Positions 33,632 through 46,719 of a stretch of 64,000 bases of DNA are shown piece by piece; position 1 is the stretch's first letter; each line of letters starts with the position of its first letter. Origin of the DNA: Monosporascus cannonballus (taxonomy: Eukaryota > Ascomycota > Sordariomycetes > Xylariales); NCBI GenBank assembly GCA_004154925.1, contig QJNS01000001.1:744001-808000 (forward strand), given 5' to 3'. A model generated the notes under the pieces. That model saw only the letters and a list, made by a program, of their open reading frames with translations, was not told the origin of the DNA and made no database searches. The position numbers were made by a program, and so were the translations under genes.

Positions 33632-34901
33632 TCATTCTCGTCCCCCTATGTACCTATATATGACGGAGAAGTCTCTCCCCTTACACAGCTCCACTTTCTC
33701 TGCCTCCTCATACACCTCCTTGGCACGGGAACCCAGTTCCAGCCTCGCCTTAGCCTCCTCGGCGGCTACAATGGCAAGCTTGAGATCCTTCTTCATCAAG
33801 CTGATGCCGAAGCCTCCGGCGTAGTCCCGACTGGCGGGTGCATTTTCGACGACCCCTTTCACGGGGTTGTTTACTTCGCTCGGCCAGCACCGGCCCGTGC
33901 TGACGTTGATGACGCCTGCAAGCGTCTTAGGCTCCAAACCCCATCTGATGCCGAGGTTCATGGCCTCGGCCGTCGCGATATTGTTGATCGCGAGGAGGTA
34001 GTTATTGGCCAACTTGGCGCTCAGCCCTGTCCCTTGAGCACCACAATGCAGCACTCGCTTTCCCATCCTCAGAAGGATGGGCTCGATGATCGGCACGAGT
34101 TCATCGGGGGAACCCAGCATGAAGGTCAGTGTTCCCGCCTTAGCACCCACAACACCGCCGGACATCGGGGCATCGACAAATTGTCCTTGGCCGGCCGATG
34201 CCACTAACTTAGAAACGTCACGTGACGAGGAAGGGTCTATGGTTGAGCAGTCGATATATATCCTGCTCTTTTTTGGCAGGTCTGGTGACAATAACTCGGC
34301 ATAGACACCCTTAACGTGCTGAGGCTCTGGGAGCACTGTAATGACCGTGTCCTGTCATATGTTAGTCCGGACAAATGTGACCTCCTAGCAAGAATACTGA
34401 GGCGAGGGTGATAATATTGGCTTCTTCAGAGGATTGGCTTTATAATGATGTGATAATCACGGCAAGGCCGGCGAACCGGCCCCAACTTAGATCATAGATA
34501 GAACATACTCATCATTTGAAGCGGAATGTAGGGAACATGAGATGTAATGAATACATACAGCTTCTTTAGCAGCCTTGTTTACGCTTTCCGCAAGGCGAAC
34601 AGTAGCACCGCCGGCTTGAGATTCTTGCATCTCGTCTGATAGCCGACGCATTGCATCTTTGTTAATATCGAATAGCTGAATAGAGTCGCTGGGTGGAAGC
34701 TTCGACTGGAGGTTCTTGGCCATTTGATAACCCTATGCAACGAGTCTATTAGCTGGGAACGTGACATTTCATAGTTTGAGACTTGAGCCGTACCATCTGG
34801 CCCAAACCGATAAAGCCATAAGTTTGCAGCCGCTTTGCTGTTGAGGAGAAAGTCCGTCTCTGGACGCGGAGCAGCCCCCATGCCATCGATGATGCCACCA
34901 T
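33632..34901 (-). CDS. HIBADH: 3-hydroxyisobutyrate dehydrogenase, mitochondrial (3 exons)
   Basis: NAD-dependent dehydrogenase that oxidises 3-hydroxyisobutyrate to methylmalonate semialdehyde in valine breakdown. Exons on minus are 34901-34794, 34732-34559 (donor GTATGT) and 34351-33632, giving 333 residues. The N-terminus MVASSMAWGLLRVQRRTFSS is a mitochondrial-type leader; a second ATG at 34,886 is equally plausible. GFIGLGQMG (29-37) spans the first junction and is the Rossmann dinucleotide site. DCSTIDP (128-134), VDAPMSGGVVGAKAGTLTFM (153-172) and GTGLSAKLANN, with the catalytic lysine near 207, are family signatures. The C-terminus DFSVIYRYIGG is also typical. Intron 2 is long for this gene (207 nt). 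The identification is strong. Confidence 0.95.
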
Positions 34902-36049
34902 TATGAACAGCAATCCTGGAGAATACCAGCTGGGCTAAACAACACTCGCCGACGGTTTCGTGCTGTGTTCAGCTGCATATGGGGAGCGTATGGAAGAGCA
35001 GGCGAAGAGCGTCAGTGGATGGTAGTGGCTAGCCGCGGGGTAGCAACTGCAGCTTATTCGCATAACCGAAATAAGCCGGCCATTGCCGGTTCTAAGCAGA
35101 TTTGCACCTGCATTCAGTTGCCTTCTCCGCCAATCAACCTTTCATCGTGAGATTGATTGCACTCGAGTACGTTGCGTGACATGCCTGATATCTCAATATC
35201 CGGAGATGCCAAGCTATCTCCATCCCTACGACGCACCTTTCTAGTATGTCTGAAAGGGATCGAGTTGCTCGATTGGAATGCCTCCGAAGAAGGGAATTGA
35301 GTTGGCGAGAAACGATATTTTCAAGTTGAAAATTTGGAGAGCGAGGCGGTGAAAGCTTAGACCATCTAATTTTGGCTGGGAGAGTGGAGGAGGCGGTAGC
35401 TGTGGGCAGTTTCGTCTTTTAACCAGTCCAATTAAGCGCGCTTCTGCTCCCTATCTCAGCAGTTACTACGAGGTACGGATCGTGGATTACATGCATAGAG
35501 CGCCATGGTTTACAAACGGTTCACCGGTTTTTTGTACTTTTTTATATCTCTCGTAAAGCGCCCGAACCAGCTAGTTAGTTGCTGTGCCCTAGAAACTAGA
35601 CCGCATACGTTGCGTTGGGGAACGGAGTTACTGCATGTGGATATTCGGTAACATAATACCTCATCGTTCGGGGGGGGGGGGGGGGGGGTTGGCGCCCCCC
35701 CCCCCCGTGGAGGCGTAGCAGTCGCGTGGAAGCCGATGGCCAAGTCCAGCCGCCTGTTGTAGGAACGAGTGATATTCTTCTTCCGGCTTCTCGCTGCGCG
35801 AGTCTCTGCAGCCGTCAAAAGGTGATGAAAGGGGTTGGTGTATACAGAAGCTATCTCGTATAGCCTTATATGAATGTGAACAGCTGGTCTAACCCAACTG
35901 TCAGGGTATGTGAAACAGACTCGCGACTACCGAGCTTCTCAAAAAACAATTCTGGTAATAACGCCGTGAGACTGCATTACGTCTCAAGATTTTCGCGGTT
36001 GAGAGCCGAGGTGATGGCGTGGCATCGACACATAGGAGCGGTGCGCCAA
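34902..36049. other. Intergenic between HIBADH and the Bqt4-like gene
   Basis: 5' flank of HIBADH and 3' flank of the Bqt4-like gene. Apart from the G19/C12 hairpin (35,670-35,706) I see only chance open frames. Confidence 0.5.
35670..35706. repeat. G19..C12 homopolymer hairpin
   Basis: Nineteen G, then TTGGCG, then twelve C. The two runs are complementary and could form a G:C-only hairpin or a G-quadruplex on one strand. Run lengths may be inaccurate because sequencing slips on such tracts. Confidence 0.8.
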
Positions 36050-37423
36050 TTAGAATACGCCCATAACGTATGGAATTAGGGCACTACTGGGCCGTTAGCA
36101 TTGATTCCAATGTGACAAAGGACCGCAAACTTACCCAACCGCAAGGGTAGCGCTGAGGCCGACCAATGCCCGATTCCGGACGCGCTCCTTTCTTAACTGA
36201 ACTTCCGTCTTCATCTTCTTGGACTTGGGCTGCGCCGAGGTTTCATCATTTGAATCGCCCTCACCTTCCTCATCCTCATCCTCATTATCGCTGGTCGCCA
36301 TTTCGTCGACTTTGCGCTTACTCTTATTGTCAGAAACCTCGGCCTCGTCCGCATCCCGCGCAGCCTCCACCATCCCCCTCGCTTCCTCGATCAATCGTTG
36401 GGTTTCCTCGGGGCTGGGCTGCTGGGCAAAGGGAAGCTCGACCTCTACGGCGCTGTTCTTGACCTCAACACCATCTTGGAAGGCCACCTCTTCACCGAAC
36501 CTAATCTGGATCCTAGGTTCCTCCTCGATTGGTGCAAACACGACTGGAGGCTCCCTCTCAACCGTCTTGATAGACACTTCTTCATTAGCAGCCACTGAAG
36601 CTTCATCGTCTGTCTTAGTACCGTTTGTGAGGCGCTCGGCTCCCTCTTTAGCAGAAGTTTCGGTGCAATGCTGTTGCGTGGCCGACAGCTTGGTAGACCT
36701 TTTCCGCGGGGACGCGATGGAACGCTTCTTGGAGGGACTAGCTGAGCGACGACTACGCGTGCTACGCGGAACCGATGACGGCATGAGAGGCGCTAAGAGC
36801 AGTTGCGAAGTAGGAACACCATCGAACTTAGGCGGCGCGGTAATCTTCTTGGGCGGGCTGTCGGGAGCATTGGTGACGGCGATGTCTGTCGGATCAAGGA
36901 GAGCTTGAATCCAGGTTGAGATCTTGTACTCTTCGGCAAGAGCCAAGGCCTGCTCTGGGGGAATCCAGACATTTCCGGCCGTCTCCTCCGGGCTCGTAGT
37001 CGGGAGCGACTTGATGTACTTCCGCTCGTTTTCCTCCTCGATAGCTTCGGCGTAGGGAAATGTCGCCTTGAACATGCCGGTCGCGGACACGTATCCGTCC
37101 TGACTGCGGCGCATCAGAAAGTAGGAGTTAGGCGACGACTTGAAGATTCCCGACGTAATACCCTTTGGTAGAGGAGCTCGAAGATGCGCATAGTCAAAGA
37201 CGCCGAGACTTGACGGATCCACGTCGCCCGCAGCACCAGCAGCTACCATCTTAGGGGTCAGCTGGGTCTGGCCCAGGCGACGGCGCGCGACCAATTCTGC
37301 ATCTGCAGCGAATGTCAGCTTCCAGTGTCCAACGTTAATAAGGGATGCTGGAGTAGTACACGGTGGTATGTCCTCCGTCATGAGGGGGTTATGCTTCTTG
37401 GGTAATTGCCGCAAGGAAGCCAT
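36050..37423 (-). CDS. bqt4: Bqt4-like inner nuclear membrane protein with APSES/KilA-N domain (3 exons)
   Basis: Resembles fission-yeast Bqt4, which ties telomeres to the inner nuclear membrane. Exons on minus are 37423-37360, 37302-36135 and 36086-36050, giving 422 residues. Intron 1 (57 nt, with CTGAC and CAG) has no in-frame stop, so the unspliced frame runs on. Removing it yields [19 protein letters not shown], the form I expect in relatives. The APSES/KilA-N domain spans about residues 60-165 ([63 protein letters not shown]). A basic, Ser-rich linker follows ([16 protein letters not shown]), then an acidic region. Intron 2 has a perfect TGCTAAC branch site. The last exon completes a hydrophobic tail, [12 protein letters not shown] plus [11 protein letters not shown], that fits a C-terminal membrane anchor. 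Confidence 0.88.
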
Positions 37424-38374
37424 CGTGGTAGATCAGGTTCGAAAGTGTTACGAAATGCGACAGGATCAGGAGAGTCTCCGACCGACGATCGACGACAGGC
37501 GCGCGATGACAGGAGAATGTATTAATGTCTTCAAAAGCAGTTTTGCACAATTGATGACCGGCTTAAGGATAGTTAGCAAATAGCATCGAATCGCGACCAT
37601 AGGTATTTGGGAGGTGCAGGCGTGGAAACGATGGCGATGAGCACGAGAGAAGCGCGAAAAGCAGCGCGCAAGTCTGGCAAGTGGGTTGTTGGGTTATACT
37701 TACTCGCTATTCAACTTAAGGAAATATGGAATAAGTAAAAGGGCACCACCCGGAAGGTGATATTTCAGGCAAAATTCAGAGAAAATAGGAAATTCAAGGA
37801 ATTATAATAAAGATCTTTGATGAGTTGCTCGGTGAGACCACAGGTCCCCAAGGCGCAAAGTATCGCTGGGTCTTTGGAGGGCTGAAGCGGGTTTTCTGTC
37901 AAAAACGATGTTGGACAGGAAGAATTGATGGAGAGCTTTGCTGGAAAAGGACACGAGCGAGATACCCAACCTGCCTATGTCGGTACATACAAGGGGCTGT
38001 CTGGGGGTCTGGGGGAGCTGATGTATTGCCGCGGTCGCGAAATTGGTCAGTTGGCCCCAATTTTCCGAGTGTCCTCCCAATCAAAGCGTAACAACCAATC
38101 CCCGACGATATTGATTTCGGCTCCTCTCAAGGATTAAGCACTCACTATTGTAACCTAATTTGGCTGTTGCACTATTTAAGATATCCTCCTTACGGACATT
38201 AGTGGAGCTTCTGGAAGGGAGGCCATGCACGGTATATCGTCGGCTTGTCCGACTTTTTGGCACTGTCTAGGACTTCCCCCTTTTGGAGGCGTTATAATTG
38301 GCTCATGAGGCGATGACGCCAAACTCAAGCAAGCTCTTAGGGGTGGCCTGTGCGTGCAGGTAATGGTTCTCACA
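37424..38374. other. Upstream flank of the Bqt4-like gene and right border of the gene island
   Basis: No gene recognised. Overlapping open frames at 37,800-38,140 occur on both strands and look fortuitous. Composition collapses to AT-rich within a few bases of 38,375. Confidence 0.5.
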
Positions 38375-40660
38375 ATAAATTCTTTTTATATGTTAATTTT
38401 CTAGAAACAAATGTAATAATTTTTTTTGTTAATTAATTGATTAGTTTGATATATATTTTTATTATTTATTATTTTATATCTTTTAAATTGCGTTTTGAAT
38501 ATTTACTTTTTAGTATTCATTTTAAATAATTTTATAATTTTAAATAATTAATTTTTTAATACTTTAATATTTTTATCATTTAACAAATCCTTTACATTAT
38601 TTTTAAATAAAATTTTATTAAGTAATAATCTTGTTTAATTATTTTTTCAATAAATTGACGAACTTTTATTTTTTTTAATTTACAGCAAATTACTTTAATT
38701 TATTTAAAAACCATTTTTACAGTAATATTTGATTATTTTCTTTTAAATAATGTAAACTTTTATTAAATTTTTGATAGTTAAATATAATTTAGTTTATTAG
38801 TTATTTTATTTTATATTTATCTTTTTATATCGTATTTTATAGAACTTTATAACGTTGTATATTAATTATTTCAATTATTTTATTTATGTTATTAACATTA
38901 TATTTTAATTTGCTTAAAGCTTTGCGAGATATAATATTTTTCTTAATATATTAAAGTTTTATATTCTAATTTTCAACATTAATATTATAATTTTTATCGA
39001 TAAAAGCGCTTTTTATCTCGGTAAAAATTTATAGAAATTTAAAAAAAATTTATACTAATATTATACATTATTATTAATTTACGTAAAAAGTTAACTTAAT
39101 TTTTATTATATGTTTAATTATTTTAATTAATATTTTAATATTTATTTTTTTTTCGATAAATGTTTATTTTTTAATAACATATGTAACTTTGATATTTTGT
39201 TTGATATTAAGTATTTTTTAACTATTAACAATATTCTCTTTACATTTAAAATCATTATTAATTTTAATCCTCATCGAAATTTAGTATTGATAAAAGATTT
39301 ATTCGTTTTAAAATTTCGTAATCATTAAAAACATAAATAAATATAATATTTTAGTTTCGAAATATTTAAATAATTTATATTAAGCTTTAATTATAACGTT
39401 TTATTGATTAGTACTTGTCATAAATTAAATATTGATAATTTCAAAAAATAAAATATTTAATAAACTTTAAAAGCCATAATATTTGTAAAAATATTAGCAA
39501 AGAATCTTTTAATATAAAATATATATAAACATTATTTGACGAATATGTTTATATATATCGAATTATTAATATAAAATAATTACTTTGTAATAAAGTATAT
39601 TTCGTTGTTTATAATTATTATATTTTGGTTTTGTTTTACGTTGAAAATAAAAGTTTTCACAAAATAATTTAAATTCTCAGTTTTAAAAATAATTTCGATT
39701 TTAATATCACGTGTAGAAATTAATTAGATAACTCTAATTTCGTAAAAGCCTTTTTTATTTTTATAGATTTGCTGATTAATTTCTAATTGATTGTTTTTAT
39801 ATAAATTATACCGATTATAAAACTTAGCCGCATAATATTTAAATAAATAATTGATACAAATATCAATATTTCTGTTTTATTAATTTTTTAATGTGTTAAA
39901 TAACTTAAATGATTTTTATTATATTATTTATCATTATTTATTTTAGAATACTTTAGAGTTTAACAGCCTAAAAAAATCTAAACAATATAATTTATTAAAT
40001 TCATACAGCATTAAGTAATAATCTTATAACATTATCAACTGTAATAATTAAAGTTTTAACGCTTATTTCTAAAATAAATTAAATTTTCTATATATATTTT
40101 TCGAAGTATTTTAAAACTTTAAATGTTATTTTAATTAGTTCTTTTTTAGTTTTATTTTTATAATGTGATAGATATTTTGTATTATTAATGATTTAAGTTA
40201 AAATATTTTCCAAACTTTTTTATAAAAATCGATTTTTATGATAACTTTTATAATACTCGGATTATAATTAAAACTAATTAAAGTTAAAGTTATTATAAGT
40301 TATTTTTAAGCATTTTCATAATATGTTTTTAATTAACACTTTTAATAAAAAGCTAATTTTTACGAAATAAAATAAATAAATCAATGGTTTTATATTAGTA
40401 ATATAATATTTAATTAATATTTAATAAAAAACAAGAACTCTTTTTAAAAACAATTTTATATAATTTTCCATAAGCTTATTTTTAAAAGTTTTATAATTTT
40501 AGCTATATATAGCTCTGAATTATTTACATTATAAAGAAAAATCCAATTATTACTACCGATATATAATATTTTTAAAATCTCGCAATATTGATTATAATAT
40601 CGGCAAATTCATAATTAAAAATTATTTATATTAATAATATACTTAAAACCTATTTCAGCA
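38375..40660. other. AT-rich stretch without a gene
   Basis: Very high A+T, no open frame of note and no domain that I can match. CpA/TpG are less depleted here than in the left AT block. It precedes the repeat array. Confidence 0.6.
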
Positions 40661-42090
40661 TAGAGGAAAAAAGGTCTAGCTATTACACCACTAAAAGTAG
40701 AACGGTGTCAGCTCGAGCACTAACCGTCTTCTTCTAATTTATATACTCACTAGGTGTTATCTTAGCTAGCTTAGGTCTTTGCTGGCTCGTTTCTATTTTT
40801 GATGTACTTTTATATATTACGCCAAAATTTTAAAATTAGCTAATTAAATAATGTATCCTCGAAATAAATTAGCGAGGCATAAATTCAAATTATGTAAAAT
40901 ACTTTTACATATTATTTTTCTTAATAAAATAATTAATTTTTCATTTATATTTGTAACTTAAAATATATAATATTAATATTTTAGCTATATAATAAATATA
41001 CTTTAATATATATATTTAGATTTTAATACATTTTTAAAGGGTAATTAAAATTAATTTGATGAAGTTAAAAATCGACAAAAATATTAATTATAATATTTTT
41101 ATATTTATCTTAATGTAGATATCGTACATATTATTTTGTTATAAATTATTTAAATATAATACTATATATCAAAAACCTATTTGAATATATTTTTATTTGT
41201 ACGAGTTATTATTAGTATTGTTTAATTATTAAAATATAAAATAAAATTAAATTCGACATAGTTTTATAATTATAAAGCATTTAATTTAAATTCGAAAAAT
41301 TTAATATTTTATGTACTCTATAAATATACATTAATATATATAAATTTCTTTTCGAATACTTTTAAAAAATTTAAAATTAATATAATTAAATTTAAATTTA
41401 GAAAATAAACGATCGTAATAATTTTATAGTTATAATAATATAATTATTAAATGTATTATCGTATACCTGGTTTTCTTAATATAGTTTATATAAAAAAATT
41501 CATTTGATAATTTTTTGGGCCGTGCGAATTATTGTTTTATATTACAGTTATAAGAAAATCCAGGTTAATTAAATTCGAAACGCTTTTATAATTATAATGT
41601 AATACCATAATATATATAAACAAATATATAATTAAATAAATATTATTTATATTAAATTATTTTCAAAAAGCCTATGATTAAGTATTAAATATAATAATTA
41701 CGTTATTATAATTATAAAAGCGTTGTGAATTTAAAATAATATTGAACAATTTCTTTTATTTATCAATATTTTAATGAAATTAATTTAGACTTAAAAGTTG
41801 TATATACTGTTAAAAATCCTTTTTAAAAATTTGTATTAAAATAATTTCTTTTATTTATTAATTAATTTTGTTCTTATTTTATTTATTAATCTTTTTCTAA
41901 AAAATTAAAAGTGTTTATATAAAAAATATTAAATAAGATCAAAAAACTGTAATTTATTTTTAGCTTTTATTTTGGAAATTTTGTTATTTTTCTAAGTTTT
42001 TTACAAATTAGATTAAGATAATATTAAAAGTTACTTAGCAATAGTTGCGCCGCAGATGTAGCTACAACCTTTTACCTTACTGCAGTCAGG
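40660..42090 (+). repeat. Array repeat unit 1 (direct), ~1.4 kb
   Basis: Starts with a less mutated segment (40,660-40,850) containing AGCTAGCTTAGGTCTTTGCT and TGGCTCGTTT. It continues as AT-rich sequence with repeated TTTATAATTATAA palindromes and ends with ATTAAAAGTTACTTAGCAAT and GTTGCGCCG. Equivalent segments in the same order occur at 45,240 and 46,720, and reversed within 42,090-44,540. Confidence 0.6.
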
Positions 42091-42180
42091 ACTTCATTTT
42101 AAAGGTTATGGCTACGTCTACGGCGCAACTATGGCTAAATAGCCTTTAATATTACGTTAACCTAATTTTGAAAAAATCTA
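41995..42180. repeat. Imperfect palindrome at the head-to-head junction of array units
   Basis: The left arm (ACAAATTAGATTAAGATAAT, then GTTGCGCCGCAGATGTAGCT) is mirrored on the right by GGCTACGTCTACGGCGCAAC followed by ATTACGTTAACCTAATTT. The arm differences I compared are C/T and G/A transitions, as expected if a perfect inverted repeat was later mutated by RIP. The centre is near 42,088. Confidence 0.65.
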
Positions 42181-43450
42181 CAAAAATAGTAAAATCGCTA
42201 AAATGAGGCCTAAAAGCAAATTATGATTTTTAACCTTTATTATTACCGTTTTATATAAAAACCTTTTAAATTTTCTCTTTCAAATTGGTAAATAAAATAA
42301 TACTAAAAAATAAAGAAATATTGAAAAAGAAAATAGTTCTAAAACATTTTAAAAAGTTTTTCTAATAGTATATAAACTTTGCAAATATCATTTAATTTAA
42401 TTAATATATTCAAACAAAATAAAAACTATTAATTAATATTACTTTTAATATAAAACGCCTTTATAATTATAATAATATAATTATTATGTCTAATATTTAA
42501 TTATGTGTTTTTTAAAAAATAATTCGATATAAGAAAAACTCATATAATTATATATTTACCCGTATAAATTGTAATTATTATATTATAATTATATAGATAT
42601 TTCCGATTTAATTAATTTTAACCTTTTTATAACCTCAATAAAAACCAATATTTTGTACGGCGAATAATTTATTAAACGAACAAGTTTTTAAAATAAAATA
42701 TATTAAAGAAATTTAGTTTACAATAATACGACCGATAATCATATTGTCGCAGCCATAAAGGCGTTATAGTTGCTCATTTTCTAAACTTAAATTTTAATTA
42801 TATTAATTTTAATTGTTTTTTAAAAATACCAAAAAAATAAAATATATATATGTATTTATTTATAAAATCTATAGAGGAAGTAAAATATATTAAATTTAAA
42901 TTATTTATATTTTAAGTATAAAAACCATTTAAATTTAATTATATGTAATTATTTTGAAATTACAATATAATAATGATAATTTATCTAAATAAAACTATAC
43001 CTAAATAAGCTTTTTTATATTGAATTATTTTTAATCAGTTTATGATAAAATTATACATATAATATTTACGTTATCGTAATTATTAAAATATTATGGTTTA
43101 TATTTTTGTCTAAATTTAATTTAATTATCTTAATTTTAAATATTGTTGAAAAGTTTCTCAAATCCTTTTATATATAATAATTTGTATTTCATATATACTT
43201 TAAGTATTAAATTTATTTAAATTAAATTAATTATATAAACGAAAAAGTAAAGTATTTTATACAAAAAATATCAAATAAAATATATTTAGATACTCTCCAT
43301 TTAGATCTTAATAATGTATTATTGAAATACGTTATTTAATTAATTAATTTCAATATTTTAACATAATATATAAAAATATATTACAAAATAAAAATTAGTT
43401 GATAAAAGTCTAAGTTAGTTAAAATATTTTATAGATTATAGCTACGCTTA
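42090..43450 (-). repeat. Array repeat unit 2 (inverted), ~1.36 kb
   Basis: Reverse-complement relative of unit 1. It begins at the palindrome and ends near 43,440, where TATAGCTACGCTTATCGTAT marks the next unit's start. The block CGACCGATAATCATATTGTC at about 42,730 recurs 1.36 kb further on as CGACCGGTAATTATACTATC, which sets the unit length. Confidence 0.5.
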
Positions 43451-44540
43451 TCGTATAACTGTAATTAAGGCTTTTAAAAATTATAACTTTTAGTATATTG
43501 TTAAAGCAGACTTATAAAAATATTTACAAAATAATTAAGCTTTAAAATAAAATTTAATAATAAATTTTAAAATCCTAATTTCTTTAGAATCATTTTATAA
43601 AATTTTTAAAAATCATTTTATATAATCGTTTTTAAAGAAGCTTATTAATAAAATAAAAATAACAATTAATAATGAAATAATAAAGATGTTGTTAAATATA
43701 CCGTTAAGAAGCTTTTGAATTATATATTAAATATATTTAATCAAATTAATTTGATAAGAATATGAAGAAACTAGGTTAAAATATTCGTTTTTAGCAAATT
43801 TCTTAACTAGAACGCCTTTATGGCTACGACGTAACAACTATAATTTGTACGGCCAAAAATATAATTATATGAGTTTTCTCCACATTTAATTTACTTTAAA
43901 AAGTTTATAAAAATTATTTCGATCGCTAATTATTATATTATAATTATAAAGGCGTTTTAAATGTAATTACTATTAATCTTTTTACAATTATAGTATAATA
44001 ACTATAGTCTCTACGGCTGAAAAATAGATATACGGCTATTTTCTACCTAAAATATATTGAGAAAACCTGATATATAATAATGCGACCGGTAATTATACTA
44101 TCGTAACTTATTAAGGTGTTATAGTTGCTTATTTCCTAAATCTTTAAAATATTGAGGTTACCTATTTTCTAAAGCTTAATTCAGCTATATTAACTGTAAT
44201 TTTAATCTAAATAAATTAAAAAAACTTTTATATGTATCTTAACTTACAATCGACGTATATATAAAGTTGCAGGTTTATAAAACTTAATTTGGATATGTAA
44301 AAGGTTTTACATGAATTAAATTTATTTTTTTAAAAAATTAATAATTTAAATAGCAACACTTAGAACGAGCCCGTATTTCGCATAACTTTGACTCAGGCCT
44401 CGTTACCTAGTTACGAGCATGCGGCATTTAATTGGTTAAAAAAAGTATATTAGTATATCGAAACGAGTTAGAAAGGCCTAAGCTAGCTGAGATACACTAG
44501 GTACTACTTAGAACTATGATAAAAACCAATTATCAAATTT
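43450..44540 (-). repeat. Array repeat unit 3 (inverted)
   Basis: Ends at 44,340-44,540 with the reverse complement of the unit-start segment (GAGTTAGAAAGGCCTAAGCT, then AGCTGAGATACACTAGGT). Somewhat shorter than the other units. Confidence 0.5.
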
Positions 44541-45239
44541 CTAAAAAATATCTTTTTATTATTACATTGTTTTTTATTTTAATATTAAGCTTATTTACAA
44601 TTATTTATAATATTTATAATATTATATTATTAAAGGTTTTTCTTCTATGAGAAATATAAGTAACTAAAGTATTAAGTTTTATAAACATACTAATATATTA
44701 ATATAGTTCTAATAGTATTATGAAAATTAATAAATCTTTATTAGTCGAAGTCAATATATCTTACCTATATCTAAAAATGTATTTAAAAATTTGTGATATA
44801 AATCGGTTTTATAAAATAATAATAGTTAATTTCGTCCCGAAATTAATTTATAGTAATACCTAATTTACAAATAATTAAATATTATAATATACAATACGTA
44901 ATTATTTTTAAAATACCTTTTGTGATATATATATATATATTATATTAATTAATCAAAGTTTTATATTCATTCAAACTATAATTTTTTAGTTTTATTAGAT
45001 TTAATAAAACATAATTTTAATCATTTAAATAATATAATACTTTTCTTAATTCGTTAAGATTTTTTCTATATTTATATTAAAATAAATCTTTTTCGAAATA
45101 ATACTTTAAAATACCTCATTTTAAATAATTGTTTAAATTTATCAATTAAATATAACTTTACTTTTTTACATAGATTAAAGTTTTCAACATAAAAAAGTTT
45201 AAAATTTAAAAATATTAATAATATATAGAGGTTATTTTA
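44541..45239. other. AT-rich spacer between inverted and direct array units
   Basis: No gene and no clear match to the array unit. Confidence 0.4.
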
Positions 45240-46650
45240 ATCTCTTTTGAACGATTTAATCGCTTGCTTAATTGTTATAGAACTAGAGGTTTCTATTTTA
45301 AAAAGATCTGATTTTAGTTATTTTAGCTGGCTCAGGCCTTTATTAACTTGTTTTTATTTTGATATACTTTTATATATTACGGTAATACGTTAAATTAAGT
45401 AATTTAATATTGTATCCCTGTAATGAACTAATATGATATAAAAAGGAATTATGTAAAAATATGTTTTAGTATTTTTCTTAATAAAATAAGCGATTCTTTC
45501 GTTAAGATTCTTATTTTAAATTGAATATTTTGGATATTTTATATATATATTAAATATATATTAATATACATTCATTGCTTTGTAAATTTGTCAAATGCAA
45601 GTAAAAGTAAATATAATTAAAATAAGATTTCGTAAAATTACGGCCCGTAACGCTTTTATAGTTATAACAACGTAAATACCGTATATATTATTTTGTTATA
45701 AATTGTTTAAAAGTAAGTTAATATAAACAAACCTTTTTAATTACATTTTTATCTATACTATTATTATTATATTATAATTATAAAAAATTAAAAGCAGTTA
45801 AATATCAAAGATTTTTATAATTATAATCTAATTAATTTAAATTCTATATATTTATTATTTTATATATAGAGTAAATATATATTAATATGCATATAGGATT
45901 TCATTCGAACATTTTTTTTAAAAAAATTAAAATTAATATATTTAAACCTAACTTTGAAAAATAACCGTAAAGCTCTTATATTTAAGATAATATATTTACC
46001 GGTGGTATTATTATATGCCGGGTTTCCTTAATATATTTTATATGAAAAAAACCAGTTTAGTAATTTCTTTTAGCCGTACGAGTTATTATTTTCGTATTGC
46101 GACTATAAAAAGATTGAAGTTAATTAAGTCCGAAATGCTTTTATAATTATAACGTAATAATTATAATCTGTACGAGTAAAAACATAATTAAATAAGTTTT
46201 TTTCCGTATTAAATTACCTTTAAAAAGCTTATAATTATATATTATATATAATAATTCCATTATCGTAATTTTAAAGACATTGTAAACTAAAAATGTTATT
46301 AATTAAAAAACTTATCCTTTTAATATTTTAATTATGTTAACCCTAATTTAAAGGTTTTATATACCGTTAACAAGTCCTTCTAAAACTATATTTAAATATA
46401 CTTTTTCTTGTTTTTTCTCTTATTTTTTTAGCATTATTTTATTTGCAAATTTTACAGAAAATTTAAAGAATTTTATATAAGACGGTATTAATTAAGAATA
46501 ATAAATTAAAATTTGTTATTAGGCTTTATTTTTAAAGTTTCGTTATTTTTGTAGGTTTTTTATAAATTAGATTAACGTAGTACTAAAAGTTACTTAGCCA
46601 TAGTTGCGTTATAAACGCAGCGATAATCTCCAAAATAGGGCCTAATTTTA
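45240..46650 (+). repeat. Array repeat unit 4 (direct), ~1.4 kb
   Basis: Begins with TTTTAGCTGGCTCAGGCCTT and ACTTGTTTTTATTTTGATAT, follows the same internal order as unit 1, and ends with AAAAGTTACTTAGCCATAGT and TGCGTTATAAACGCAGCG. Confidence 0.55.
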
Positions 46651-46719
46651 ATTAGACAAGCTTTTTGGGCTTAGCTTGGATTTGTCATGGCTAAACTCCA
46701 GAAGACGAGATTGGCCTTT

